64,000 nucleotides of DNA from SPDF01 sp963699825 (GCA_963699825.1 CAVOVI010000013.1:310001-374000), one strand, 5' to 3'; counted from the stretch's first letter, positions 17,188 through 27,217 are shown. Program-made: numbers and translations. Notes: a model not told the origin generated them from the sequence alone.

Positions 17188-18440
17188 TGCGGCGCCGTGA
17201 CCTGCTTCGTGCGGCGGCGCTCTTTCCCGCGGCGGCCTGGCTGCCCCGGATCGAGTCCATCGCACGAGCGGGCAGGGACGCGCCCCCGCTTCCACGCCCC
17301 TCCGACGATGAGGCGTACTGGGCGGAGATCCGACGGCAGTTCCTGATCACCGACGGCATCTTCATGAACACCGGGACCTGGGGGGCGCTTCCCCTTCCCG
17401 TGCTTCAGGCGATCGAAGCGCACATGCGCGCCTTCGAGACCGTCTTCCACCAGGTCCCCTTCGACGTCCACGCGTTCCGCGATCAGCTCGCCACGCTCGT
17501 TGGGGTACCGTCGGAAACGCTGGCGTTCACGCGAAACACCACCGAGGGCATGAATGTGGTGGCGCGAGGGCTCGACCTCGAGCCTGGTGATGAGATTCTC
17601 ACCACGACGCAGGAGCACATCGGCGGGCGCTGCTGCTGGGAACTGGTCGCCGCGCGGCACAAGCTTGTCCTTCGGAAGTTCGAGCCGCCGGTGCCGGCAC
17701 CCAGCGAGGATGCGCTGTTCGATGCGTGGACGTCAGCGGTGGGCCCGCGGACCCGCGTGCTCAGCATCTCCCACATTTTCTTCAGCACCGGAGCCATCCA
17801 ACCGGTGCAACGGCTCGCCACCTGGGCGCGGGAGCGCGGCATCATCACTGTCGTGGACGGGGCACATCCTCCCGGGATGCTGGCGCTCAATATCCAGGAC
17901 CTCAGCTGCGACTTCTACGCGTCGAGCCCCCACAAGTGGCTCCTGGCCCCGAAGGGGTCGGGCTTCCTCTACATCAGTCCCGGTTGGATCGATCGGCTCT
18001 GGCCGTTGGTCGCCAGCGGTGGGTGGGATGATCTGGCGCTGAAGGGGGATCGATTTGATCATGTCGGCACGCGGAACGACAGCCTGCTGGTCGGGTTCCA
18101 GGCCTCCATCGCCTTCCACAACGCGATCGGGACTGAGCGCATCGAACGCCGGAGTCGGGGGCTGGCGACCCGTCTCGACGCGGGACTCCGCGCACAACCC
18201 GGCGTCCGCGTCGTCTCACCGTCCGCGCCAGAGGTGCGAAGCGCCATGGTTTCATTTCAGGTAGACGGGATGGCGGGGACGGAGGTGGTGAGGCAACTCT
18301 GGAAGATGGGTCCCGTGCGGGTGCGACACGTCGGGGAGAACAACCTCGACTATGTGCGCCTCTCGACGCATGTGTACAACAATCCGGATGAGGTCGACCA
18401 GGTGGTCGGGATGGTGGGGGAGATCGCGAGGAACCGTTAG
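17187..18440 (+). CDS. Tat-exported class V aminotransferase-like PLP enzyme
   Basis: 417 residues. The N-terminus MRRRDLLRAAALFPAAAWLP is a twin-arginine-type signal, so the folded, cofactor-loaded enzyme is probably exported. The body is an isopenicillin-N-epimerase/cysteine-desulfurase-like fold: FTRNTTEGMN, the cofactor Asp in VVDGAHPPG, and the Schiff-base Lys in SSPHKWLLAPKG. Substrate is unknown; epimerase, lyase or desulfurase chemistry are all possible. Start overlaps the membrane-protein stop (TGATG). The 3' end overlaps mutY tail-to-tail by four bases. Confidence 0.85.
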   Translation: MRRRDLLRAAALFPAAAWLPRIESIARAGRDAPPLPRPSDDEAYWAEIRRQFLITDGIFMNTGTWGALPLPVLQAIEAHMRAFETVFHQVPFDVHAFRDQLATLVGVPSETLAFTRNTTEGMNVVARGLDLEPGDEILTTTQEHIGGRCCWELVAARHKLVLRKFEPPVPAPSEDALFDAWTSAVGPRTRVLSISHIFFSTGAIQPVQRLATWARERGIITVVDGAHPPGMLALNIQDLSCDFYASSPHKWLLAPKGSGFLYISPGWIDRLWPLVASGGWDDLALKGDRFDHVGTRNDSLLVGFQASIAFHNAIGTERIERRSRGLATRLDAGLRAQPGVRVVSPSAPEVRSAMVSFQVDGMAGTEVVRQLWKMGPVRVRHVGENNLDYVRLSTHVYNNPDEVDQVVGMVGEIARNR

Positions 18441-19126
18441 TTCTTCGTCTTGAGTCCTCGCTTCCCAGTCTTGCATACCCGCTGTACCGGACACTCCCCG
18501 CATTTCGCGATTCTCGCCGTGCAGATCAGTGCCCCGAGTTCCATGATCGCCTGGTTGAATGCCCATGCCGAATGACCGTGCCTGGTATGAAGTGCGGCAG
18601 CCGTCTGCCAGAGCTTGTGTTCACCGGCGGTGCCACGGGCCCTGGGGTGAAAGGCACGCCGGAGGACCCGGGCGACGTTGGTGTCCACGGCCGGTTCGGC
18701 GCGTTCAAAGGCGAAACTGGCTACCGCTCCGGCGGTGTATCGGCCGACGCCGGGAAGGCCTCGGAGCGATGCCGTGTCGGAGGGAATCGCACCGGCCTGT
18801 TCCGATGTGACCTTGCGCGCCAGGGCGTGCAGGTTCGCGGCACGTCGATAGTAGCCCAGCCCCTCCCAGCTTTCCCGGACCGCCGCCGGTCGAGCCTTCG
18901 CGAGCGCACCGACGGTGGGAAACCGTTCCAGGAATCGGGGCCAGTACGCTTCGACCCGTGAAACCTGGGTCTGCTGGAGCATGAACTCGGACACCAGCAC
19001 CGCGTAGGGGTCGCGCGTCCGGCGCCAGGGGAGGTCGCGGCCGTGCCGGCGAAACCACCGGAGGAGGCGTCGACGAAACTCCGGGGCGGTGGCCGGGGGG
19101 CGATTCGGGGTGGACTTCGCAGGCAT
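18437..19126 (-). CDS. mutY: A/G-specific adenine glycosylase (MutY), short form
   Basis: 229 residues. Helix-hairpin-helix-GPD fold: FMLQQTQV with the catalytic Glu just before it, LPGVGRYTAGAV hairpin, and the catalytic Asp in PAVDTNVARV. The 4Fe-4S cluster ligands are spaced C-X6-C-X2-C-X5-C (CTARIAKCGECPVQRVC). It removes A mispaired with 8-oxo-G. The usual C-terminal Nudix-like 8-oxo-G recognition domain (about 120 residues) is missing, so it resembles a short MutY or related UDG/MIG-type enzyme. ATG 19126 is only 20 bases from the divergent mlaE start, and TATTAT (19143-19138, - strand) can be its -10 box. Confidence 0.88.
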   Translation of the reverse strand: MPAKSTPNRPPATAPEFRRRLLRWFRRHGRDLPWRRTRDPYAVLVSEFMLQQTQVSRVEAYWPRFLERFPTVGALAKARPAAVRESWEGLGYYRRAANLHALARKVTSEQAGAIPSDTASLRGLPGVGRYTAGAVASFAFERAEPAVDTNVARVLRRAFHPRARGTAGEHKLWQTAAALHTRHGHSAWAFNQAIMELGALICTARIAKCGECPVQRVCKTGKRGLKTKN

Positions 19127-19136
19127 GGGAGGGCAA

Positions 19137-19143
19137 GATAATA
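19137..19143. promoter_or_regulatory. Shared -10-like box for mutY and mlaE
   Basis: The sequence GATAATA in the 20-base gap reads GATAAT toward mlaE (four bases before its ATG, leaderless-type) and TATTAT toward mutY (eleven bases before its ATG). Two opposed promoters would compete for these bases. No operator-like repeat is visible. Confidence 0.45.
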
Positions 19144-19146
19144 GCG

Positions 19147-19944
19147 ATGCAGACCGCACAGACCGCCATTCTCAGCCTCCCACGCGCCGTGGGCCGGACG
19201 ATCATCGACTCGCTGGCCCACATCGGTCGGTTCAGCCTGATGGTCGCCGAGCTGTTCCGGGCAATCGGGGAGTGGCGGATCTGGCTTCCGCGGACGATGG
19301 ATGAGGCCCGCAACATCGGAGCCGGCAGCCTCTTCATCGTGTTGCTGGTGTCGGCCTTCGCGGGAGCCGTGACAGCACTGCAGACCGGCTACCAGTTCCA
19401 GGGCAATCTCCCCTACTACGTCGTCGGCACCCTCGTGGTCGAGTCGATCGTTCTGGAGCTCGGCCCTGTGCTTACGGCGCTGGTGCTGGCGGGACGTATC
19501 GGTGCGCGGTACGCGGCCGAGCTCGGAACGATGCGCGTCACCGAACAGATCGACGCGCTCGAGAGCCTTGGTCGATCGCCGATGTCGCACCTCATCATTC
19601 CCCGCGTGCTCGCTGGCCTGGTGATGATTCCGATCCTGACCATCTTCGCCAACGCCATCGGCGTCATGGCGGGGTGGTGGTCCGCGAAGCAGGTCCTCCC
19701 CATCGGGAACGCAGACTTCACCTACGGCGCCCAGTACTACTGGCGGCCGTTCGACGCCTACTACTCGATCATCAAGGCGTTCTTCTTCGCCGGCGCCATC
19801 ACGCTGATCCCCTGCTATATGGGGTTCAACGCGCAGCAGGGCGCCGAGGGAGTGGGCAAGGCCACGACGACGGCGGTGGTGGCCACCTCGGTCACGATCC
19901 TGCTCCTCGACACGATCCTCGCCAGACTGCTGCTGCACCCATGA
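19147..19944 (+). CDS. mlaE: Mla lipid-transport permease MlaE
   Basis: 265 residues, about six hydrophobic segments. Conserved MlaE core: SAFAGAVTALQTGYQ, LVVESIVLELGPVLTALVLAGRIGARYAAELGTM, the EQIDAL motif, and the late GAITLIPCYMGF. Inner-membrane permease of the system that moves phospholipids between inner and outer membranes, so it supports a diderm envelope. Four-base overlap with mlaF downstream. Confidence 0.95.
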   Translation: MQTAQTAILSLPRAVGRTIIDSLAHIGRFSLMVAELFRAIGEWRIWLPRTMDEARNIGAGSLFIVLLVSAFAGAVTALQTGYQFQGNLPYYVVGTLVVESIVLELGPVLTALVLAGRIGARYAAELGTMRVTEQIDALESLGRSPMSHLIIPRVLAGLVMIPILTIFANAIGVMAGWWSAKQVLPIGNADFTYGAQYYWRPFDAYYSIIKAFFFAGAITLIPCYMGFNAQQGAEGVGKATTTAVVATSVTILLLDTILARLLLHP

Positions 19945-20693
19945 TCGTCCTCCGTGACGTGCACAAGCGCTTTGGGCAACAGATCATCCTGAACGGGGTG
20001 AACTTCTCCGTGGAGGAAGGGGAGACGGTGGCGCTGCTCGGTCCGTCGGGAACGGGCAAGAGCGTCCTGCTGAAGCACATCATCGGGCTGATCCATCCCG
20101 ACAGCGGCACCATCCTGGTCGATGACCTTGACGTGGCGACGCTGGGCAGGAAAGAGCTGGCGGCGCTGCGCACCACCATCGGATACGTCTTCCAGAACGG
20201 TGCCCTGTTCGACTCGATGAACGTCTTTGAGAACATTCGGCTGGGCATCACCGACGAGAAGGCGAACCGCGACGCGGCATATTGCGCGGCCCGCGTTCCG
20301 GAGTGCCTGGCCCTCGTGAATCTCGCGCCGGAAACCGCGGCCAAGTTTCCCGCTGAACTCTCCGGCGGAATGCGCAAGCGAGTCGGCATTGCGCGGGCCA
20401 TCGCCGGGCGGCCGAAATACCTGCTCTACGATGAGCCGACGTCGGGTCTCGACCCGGTGAACGCGGACATCATTGACAGCCTGGTCAAGCACCTCGCCGA
20501 GACGCTCGGCGTCACGAGCGTGATGGTGACGCACGACGTGCGCGGTGCGTTTCGCGTGTCGGACCGGGTCGCCCTGCTCAGCGACGGGCAGATCGTCCTC
20601 CAGGGCACGCCCAAGGAATTCCTGGCGTCCGCGGACCCCCGTATCAAGGCGTTTCTTGAGCGGGACTTCGACAAACACTCCTTCGCGGCCTGA
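19941..20693 (+). CDS. mlaF: Mla lipid-transport ATPase MlaF
   Basis: 250 residues. Walker A GPSGTGKS, Q-loop region VFQNGALFDS (the typical MlaF variant), signature LSGGMRKR, Walker B YLLYDEPTSGLDP and switch His in VTHDV. Energises the MlaE permease. ATG overlaps the mlaE stop; mlaD follows after six bases. Confidence 0.96.
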   Translation: MIVLRDVHKRFGQQIILNGVNFSVEEGETVALLGPSGTGKSVLLKHIIGLIHPDSGTILVDDLDVATLGRKELAALRTTIGYVFQNGALFDSMNVFENIRLGITDEKANRDAAYCAARVPECLALVNLAPETAAKFPAELSGGMRKRVGIARAIAGRPKYLLYDEPTSGLDPVNADIIDSLVKHLAETLGVTSVMVTHDVRGAFRVSDRVALLSDGQIVLQGTPKEFLASADPRIKAFLERDFDKHSFAA

Positions 20694-20699
20694 GGCCAT

Positions 20700-21585
20700 A
20701 TGGACCTGCACTACAAGCGTGAAGCGCTCGTCGGTTCCATCGTGCTCGCCGGAGCGGCAGTCTTCGTGCTCGGGACGATGTGGCTCGGCGGGAAGAGCTT
20801 CGGCCGTGAGGACCTGATCCCGGTCCAGTTCACGAACATCGGCAACGTCAAGTCGAGCACCCCCGTCAAGGTCTCCGGCGTCCAGGTCGGCAAGGTGGAT
20901 CGCATCACCTTCGAGGGCGTGGGTAGCGTGCGTGTGGACCTGGCGCTCACCCAGCATGTTCCTCTCTCGCGGGATGCGTCGGCAACGATCGAGGCGGTCG
21001 GGGTGCTGGGGGACGTGGAGATCGTGCTCGATCCGGGCACGGACAGCGTGCCACTCGCGCCGGGGGAGGTGCTGGAAGGAAAGACGGCGCCGGGGATGGG
21101 GGGGATGGTGGACGAGCTCGGCGAACAGGCCCGGGCCGTGATGGTCGGCGCGCAGACGCTCCTCAATCAGCGGACGGCCGATGACCTGCACCAGACCCTG
21201 AAGGCGATGGAGCGCCTGATGTCAGTCTACGCTGACACCCGCACCGGACCGACGGCGGAGATGACCCGGCTGATGGTGTCGCTCCAGGGAGTCACCGAAC
21301 GGTTCGACTCCACGCTGGCGAACCCCGCGCTCGCCGGCAGCCATCGCAAACATGGACAGCGCGACGGCGGGAATGACGCGACTCACTCACCAGCTGACCG
21401 CCACGACGGCACGGATGGATACGCTGGTCATGAACATGAACGCGGGGAAGGGGACCATGGGGCAACTGGCCACCAACCCCGCGCTGTACGATCAGTTGAC
21501 CGCAACCATGAAGTCGATGCAGGCCCTGATCGATTCCATCCAGGCCAAGCCCGGCAAGCTGACCGTCCAGGTGAAGATGTTCTAG
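20700..21585 (+). CDS. mlaD: MlaD/MCE-domain lipid-binding protein, one frame break
   Basis: One N-terminal membrane helix (EALVGSIVLAGAAVFVLGTM) and a single MCE domain (VQFTNIGNVKSSTPVKVSGV, VLGDVEIVLDPG), then a long helical tail with repeated Met/Thr/Gln. The frame shifts +1 near 21340: a single extra A in the GGCAGCC stretch; without it the protein continues LAGAIANMDSATAG and has 294 residues. That fits a sequence error. Forms the periplasmic lipid shuttle ring with MlaE/MlaF. No mlaB or mlaC gene is nearby. Confidence 0.9.
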
Positions 21586-21592
21586 GACCTGC

Positions 21593-22183
<591 letters not shown>

Positions 22184-22280
22184 GGAGGGCTCCGGGGGCG
22201 GAGGTGGAGGTCGTTTCCTGTTAACCCTCGGACCCGAGAAAAGGTTCCGCCACGCCGCTCCCACCCCCGACCATCGGGGT

Positions 22281-22286
22281 TATCTT
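22281..22286 (+). promoter_or_regulatory. -10-like TATCTT nine bases before rnz ATG
   Basis: TATCTT, nine bases, ATG 22296, with no ribosome-binding sequence between. Fits a leaderless or near-leaderless mRNA for rnz. Confidence 0.35.
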
Positions 22287-22295
22287 GAACCCGCC

Positions 22296-23228
22296 ATGAC
22301 CCTCACCCTCACCTTCCTCGGCACCGGGGCGGCGATCCCCTCCCTGGACCGCAACGTCGCCTCCCTCGCACTGGCGCGCGAGGGCGAGACGCTGCTGTTC
22401 GACTGCGGGGAGGGGACCCAGCGCCAGATGATGCGGTACGGCGTGAGCTTCTCGGTCCGGGACATCTTCTTCACCCACTTCCACGCCGATCACCTCCTGG
22501 GACTCACCGGCCTGGTCCGGACCCTCGGACTGCAGGACCGCACCGATCCGCTCCGACTCTACGGCCCGCGCGGCGCCCGGCGCATTCTCGAACACGCCCT
22601 CTCGGTCGGGATCGAACGGAACAAGTTCCCTGTCCAGGTAGAGGAACTCGCTCCGGGTGACAAGGTCAGCCGACCGGAATACGACCTGCTGGCCGTGGAG
22701 GCCGATCACCGGGCCCCATCGCTCGCATACGTCCTTCTCGAGCACACCCGACTCGGTCGATTCCAACCGGAACGGGTTCGGGAACTCGGCGTCCCGGAGG
22801 GGCCGTTGTGGGGGCGGCTGCATCGAGGGGAAACGGTTGAATTACCGGATGGTCGCCGGGTCGGACCGACCGATTTGGTGGGGCCACCGCGCCCGGGGCG
22901 TAAGGTCGTCATTTCCGGAGATACCCGGCCGAGTCCCGGCATCGCCGCCGCCGCCCAAGGAGCAGACCTGCTGATTCACGAGGCGACGTTCTCGGCGGAG
23001 GAAGCGGAGAAGGCGGAGCAGACGGGCCACAGCACCGCCGCCGCCGCGGCGACGCTCGCGCGGGAGGCGGGTGTCCGGCGGCTGGTGCTCACCCACATTT
23101 CGGCGAGGTACACCCGTGAGGCGCCGGAACTGGTTGCCGAGGCGCAGGCCATCTTCCCGCACTCGATCGTGGCCCGCGACGGGCTGATCGTGGACGTCCC
23201 ATTTCCCGATGCCGAGGGTGTGTCCTGA
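22296..23228 (+). CDS. rnz: Ribonuclease Z (tRNA 3'-processing)
   Basis: 310 residues. Metallo-beta-lactamase fold with the zinc motif THFHADHLLGL, the N-terminal LGTGAAIPSLDRN typical of RNase Z, the exosite-like region around GVPEGPLWGRL, then VISGDTRPS (Asp) and LTHISARY with the last His. It cuts tRNA precursors after the discriminator base. This matters here because the two tRNA genes in the window lack an encoded CCA. Start is divergent from folE. Confidence 0.95.
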   Translation: MTLTLTFLGTGAAIPSLDRNVASLALAREGETLLFDCGEGTQRQMMRYGVSFSVRDIFFTHFHADHLLGLTGLVRTLGLQDRTDPLRLYGPRGARRILEHALSVGIERNKFPVQVEELAPGDKVSRPEYDLLAVEADHRAPSLAYVLLEHTRLGRFQPERVRELGVPEGPLWGRLHRGETVELPDGRRVGPTDLVGPPRPGRKVVISGDTRPSPGIAAAAQGADLLIHEATFSAEEAEKAEQTGHSTAAAAATLAREAGVRRLVLTHISARYTREAPELVAEAQAIFPHSIVARDGLIVDVPFPDAEGVS

Positions 23229-23244
23229 GGCGCACCCGCGGTGG

Positions 23245-24660
23245 CTACTGGAGCTTTCGCGTCCCCTCAGTTGCCAGCCACCTCTTCACGTCGAACTTCT
23301 TCTCCGCGGCCTTCAGCGACATGTAGCGCACCGTCCCGAACACCGGTCGGCGGTAGAACGGCCGGTCGAATTTCCCCAGGATCCAGTGGAATCCCGCGTA
23401 GCTGTTCGGATCCCGGCCGTCGAGAGAGTACTTGTTGTTGAGGTGCTCCATCGTGCTCAGCGCCGTGGCTGCATCCGGCGTCCAGTGTAGAATGGCCTTC
23501 CCCCAGAGCATCCGCAGGTAGTTCGGCATGGTCCCGTCCCGCACGTAGCACCGCTGCGCGGCGTTCCAGAGCGCACTGTCGGTTTCTCCCCGCTCCAGTT
23601 CCCCGATCGAATACTCCGCCGGCCGCGGATCGTCGGCGTGGTCGTCGAGTTCCTTGCGGGCCCATGTCGGCACCGCATCCAAAGTCCGGTGTCGCGGGTC
23701 GTGGTGGCAGAAGTTGTGAGCGAGCTCGCGCCAGACGAGGAGTTCGTCCTGAAAACGGGCATACTGCTCCGGGGGGGCCACCTCACGGGCGCCCAGAAGG
23801 ACTTCCTGTGGACTGATGTTACCGAAGTGGAAGTATGGAGAGAGGCCGCTGACCGCTTCCGGCTTGTTGGGGTCTCCGCGGTCCTCGCTGTAGCGCTGGA
23901 GTCCCGTATCCAGGAATGTGTTGAGCCTCGATTGTGCCGCCCGCTGCCCGCCACGGATGCTGGGGGACGGGTGGACAGAGTGATCGATGTCGCAGCCGGC
24001 GGCCAGCGCGGCGGCGTCGAATTGCCCGTTCGGCGGCACGGCGGACGCAAAGGGGAAGTCGAAGGGGCGGCTGATTCTGGGCTCGACGTTGCCAACGGGG
24101 TGGAGGAAGTGCGGGAGCGCCGCAACGACCTCGGTCCGGAACCCGCGAGCGGTGGGATGCGCCCGGCTGATATGGGACATCGGCACGACGGTGCAGGAGT
24201 CCACCGCAACGACTGGGGTGGCGACCCGTTTCCGCAGTCTGTGCGTCTGGCGTGGCGCGATGAAGGTCGGGAAGTAGTCGGTGACCACGAGCGCGGCGCG
24301 GCGGGCCAACCCTTCAAGCGGCGACGGGGGAGGGGGCTCGCGGGAGGCCCCCCAATGGGGCTCGAGGTAGAACCCGTAGGGGATGCGCCGGTCGGCGAAG
24401 TCGGCGGCCATGTCAGCGGCGGACTCGAGTATGAAGGTGTGGAATCGATCGCTGGCCCAGGGGTAGTCGGGGCGCAGCCCCTGGTAGACGACCAGCGGGA
24501 GGCCCAGCTCGTTCGCGCTCTGGGCCGCGTAGTTGAGCGCCGGGTTGTTCCGGGACCGCATCGTGGTCTGCAGCCAGTAGAGGACGAACTCCCCGGCGAC
24601 AGGCCGCCTCCTGGAGCCGAAGTAGAGTCTGGTGTCGACAGGGCTGGGCGCTGTGGGCAT
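23245..24660 (-). CDS. Class II CPD photolyase
   Basis: 471 residues, the family length. The class II C-terminal block is clear: MLWGKAILHWTPDAATAL, NNKYSLDGRDPNSYAG, FHWILGKFDRPFYRRPVFG and YMSLKAAEKKFDV. The N-terminal antenna domain (FVLYWLQTTMRSRNNPALNYA) also fits. Light-driven repair of cyclobutane pyrimidine dimers with FAD. It converges with rnz (16 bases apart) and diverges from the DUF4397 gene. Confidence 0.94.
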   Translation of the reverse strand: MPTAPSPVDTRLYFGSRRRPVAGEFVLYWLQTTMRSRNNPALNYAAQSANELGLPLVVYQGLRPDYPWASDRFHTFILESAADMAADFADRRIPYGFYLEPHWGASREPPPPSPLEGLARRAALVVTDYFPTFIAPRQTHRLRKRVATPVVAVDSCTVVPMSHISRAHPTARGFRTEVVAALPHFLHPVGNVEPRISRPFDFPFASAVPPNGQFDAAALAAGCDIDHSVHPSPSIRGGQRAAQSRLNTFLDTGLQRYSEDRGDPNKPEAVSGLSPYFHFGNISPQEVLLGAREVAPPEQYARFQDELLVWRELAHNFCHHDPRHRTLDAVPTWARKELDDHADDPRPAEYSIGELERGETDSALWNAAQRCYVRDGTMPNYLRMLWGKAILHWTPDAATALSTMEHLNNKYSLDGRDPNSYAGFHWILGKFDRPFYRRPVFGTVRYMSLKAAEKKFDVKRWLATEGTRKLQ

Positions 24661-24815
24661 GGACCCAATACCCCCGGGCGGTGGCAGGGTTCGTCAGATC
24701 GGTCTTGTTCAAGGTTTATGGCTTGGAACCTATACAAAGGGCAGGTGTAAGAGGTGCACGAGGCCGATGGCTGGCCGGCAGCACCCTTGAATACACACCC
24801 TTGGAGGAACGACCG
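24661..24815. promoter_or_regulatory. Divergent control region, photolyase / DUF4397 gene
   Basis: This 155-base gap is less GC-rich than the genes. The best + strand elements are TTGTTC (24705-24710) and TATACA (24731-24736), but the spacing of 20 is long, so the promoter call is weak. GGAGG at 24803-24807 is a good ribosome site for ATG 24816. No repeat-type operator is seen. Confidence 0.35.
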
Positions 24816-25517
24816 ATGAAGCTCACGAACTTGCTCGCGCTGGCGCTGACCGTCGGCATTGCCGGCCCCGCCTGCAGCGATGACGACACGACCGAACCCA
24901 CCCCGATGCCGGCCTCGGCCAATGTGCGGGTGGTTCACGCCTCTCCTGACGCCCCCAACGTGGACGTCCTGGTCGATGGCACGATCGTCCTGACGAACGT
25001 GCCGTATGAGGCAGCCTCAGCGTACCTGGCCGTTCCCGCCGGGACGCGCAATCTCCAGGTCCGCGCCACGGGTACCACGACGACCGTCATCAATGCTGAC
25101 GTCCCGTTGACCGCAGGCACCTATTACACCGTCATGGCCACCGGCCCTGTCGCGAGCATTCAGCCGCTGGTCCTGACCGACGACCTGGCCAACCCGGCCG
25201 CGGGCAATGTGAAGGTCCAGCTGGTGCACGCCGCTCCTAGCGCGCCGACCGTTGACATCTATGTGACGGCCCCAGGTGCGGACATCAGCATGATGTCGCC
25301 GACGCTGACAGCCGTCCCGTTCCGCGGGTACTCGACCTACCTCGAGGTCCCGGCTGGCACCTATCAGGTCCGTATTACGCCGACCGGTACCAAGACGGTC
25401 GCGCTCGACACTGGCGATCTGGCGCTCGCCGCCGGCCAGATCCGCACTGGCGTGGCGCTGGATGCTGTGGGTGGTGGCGCTCCGTTCGGCGCGATCGTCC
25501 TCGCCGACAAGAACTAG
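24816..25517 (+). CDS. DUF4397 lipoprotein-like protein
   Basis: 233 residues with a lipoprotein-type leader (LALTVGIAGPACS). Two related beta-rich modules follow, each beginning with VRVVHASPDAPNVDV or VQLVHAAPSAPTVDI, the hallmark of DUF4397. Each has a GTRNLQVRATG/GTYQVRITPTG strand. Probably anchored on the outside of a membrane; function unknown, and such domains occur in surface and adhesion-type proteins. Strong Shine-Dalgarno; transcript ends at the hairpin 21 bases downstream of the stop. Confidence 0.85.
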   Translation: MKLTNLLALALTVGIAGPACSDDDTTEPTPMPASANVRVVHASPDAPNVDVLVDGTIVLTNVPYEAASAYLAVPAGTRNLQVRATGTTTTVINADVPLTAGTYYTVMATGPVASIQPLVLTDDLANPAAGNVKVQLVHAAPSAPTVDIYVTAPGADISMMSPTLTAVPFRGYSTYLEVPAGTYQVRITPTGTKTVALDTGDLALAAGQIRTGVALDAVGGGAPFGAIVLADKN

Positions 25518-25537
25518 CACTACTGCTGGATAGGACT

Positions 25538-25563
25538 GGCCGGGGGGACCGTTCCTCCCGGCC
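25538..25563. terminator. Rho-independent terminator between converging genes
   Basis: Stem GGCCGGGGGGA / TCCTCCCGGCC with one mismatch and a four-base loop, followed on the + strand by TTTCCTATTT. Ends the DUF4397 transcript and lies just past the kinase stop on the other strand. Confidence 0.75.
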
Positions 25564-25567
25564 TTTC

Positions 25568-27077
25568 CTATTTCCCGGAGTGCCCGTCCAGCGTCCGGAG
25601 TTCCCGCTCCAGTCTCGCCTTTCTCCTGGCCATCCGCTCCCGCTCCCGATCGACTCCCCTGGTTGCAAGGCGGAAGAACGTCTCCCCAAATCGGCCGGTC
25701 CAGAGCTTCTCCAGCCGTCGTTCGATCCGGAGGCGGCGACGCTCGTCGTTGAACAGGGTGGCGACGCCCACCACGAAGAGCACCGCGGCCAGGGAGATCA
25801 CGAGCATCCCGGTGAATCCCAGCGCCGAGGTGCCGTTCACCTCGTGCCGGAGGCGAAAGGTGGCGAAGGCAAAGAGCAGCGGCGCGGCCGTCAGAAGCGA
25901 CCACCGCCCGGATGTTTCGGCGCCGTGCCCGACCGGCGAAGTCGACCGAAGCCTGCAGGGCGGAGGCCGCTTCCTCCTGCTCGGCGCTCAGCGCGCTGGC
26001 GCTGGACGAGACGTCGTCGTAGCGAAACCCCTGCCGCAGCAACTGCTGGGCGTTCTCCATGATCGTCGTGACCATCATCCCGATCGCCGCCAGGAAGGCC
26101 ACGGTCACCACCAGGGCGTCGCCGGGGTGCCGGGCGCGGGAAATCATGTACGGGGCGAAGGCCAGGACCAGGAAGAGGACCCGCAGTGTCATCGCGCTGC
26201 GCTGATGGAAGAGTCGCAACGCGGGGGCGATTTCCGGCCTGGCGGCGCGGAGCGTCTCGAGCGCCGTCACCAACTCCTCGCCGGAGGCGAACCGCTCGGC
26301 GGGTTCCTTCTGCAGGAGCTGATCGATCACCTTGGCGAGCGGGACCGGAAGGTCGGGTCGCTTGGACAGCACCGCGGGCGGAGACTGCGTGAGGTGAAGG
26401 GCAAGGAGACCGGTGGTGTTGGGCGCGTCGAACGGGGGGTGCCCGGTGACCGCGAAGTACGCCACGCAGCCGAGGGAGTAGAGGTCGCTCCGGCCGTCGA
26501 GAGTCTCCCCGGCGGCCTGCTCAGGGCTCATGAAGTGCGGGGTGCCGATCACTTCACCGACTGCGGTGAGACCGCTGGTGGCCTCGGAGCGGGCGATCCC
26601 GAAATCGGTGACGACCGCCCGGCCGGTGGCGCGCTCGAGCATGATGTTGTCGGGCTTCACGTCGCGATGGATGACGCCGCGACCATGGGCGTACGAGAGT
26701 GCCCAGGCCACTTCCTGGATCATCCGTGCGGCGTCGGAAGGGGAGAGGGGGCCGGCCCGGTGGACGCGCTGGGTCAGCGTTTCGCCGTCGACGAAGCCCA
26801 TGACGAAACAGAGGATCTGGTTGCGGTCCTCGACTCCGTGCACCGGTACGATGTTCGGATGGGAAAAGGAGGCGGCCGTGCGGGTCTCGCGGAGAAACCG
26901 CTCGCGAAGCTCCGGCCGGACCGCGTACTCCGGGGGCAGTGCCTTGATGGCGACCTGCCGGTCGAGCTTGGTGTCGTGCGCCAGGAAGACGGCGCCCATC
27001 CCGCCCCGGCCCAGTTCCCGGTCGAGGGTGTAGTCGGGGGTAAGGGCAGCCGCGAGTTGCGAGGAGAAATCGGGCAT
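25568..27077 (-). CDS. Membrane Hanks-type Ser/Thr protein kinase, one frame break
   Basis: Kinase domain in residues about 15-275: GRGGMG loop, VAIKALPP Lys, HRDVKPDN catalytic loop, DFGIAR, SPEQAAG. Then membrane helices (LRVLFLVLAFAPYMI, ALVVTVAFLAAIGMMV) and a third, GMLVISLAAVLFVVGVATL, near the C-terminus, followed by a charged tail (RERERMARRKARLERE). The frame shifts +1 near 25905, just before LLTAAPLLFAFATF; with one base removed the protein has 502 residues. Likely a sequence error. Stimulus and substrates are unknown. Confidence 0.9.
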
Positions 27078-27217
27078 GGAGGCGGCGGGGAGCGGGGAAG
27101 CGAGTCAGTGCGGCACAGATCCGCGGTTCAAGGTGACAATCGCGACTTGGCCTATTCTAGCCGATTCCGAGGACGTCCCCGCTGCCCACCGCGTTCCGCT
27201 GGCCCGCCTCGTTCGCG

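Noticed and set aside
19815..21191. 458-codon open frame on the - strand across mlaF and mlaD
   Set aside because: It lies fully antisense to genes with clear ABC and MCE motifs and has no recognisable domain; GC-rich codon bias produces such frames.
23457..24938. 493-codon - frame overlapping the photolyase
   Set aside because: Ser/Arg/Pro-rich shadow in another frame of the same strand; photolyase motifs are in the other frame.
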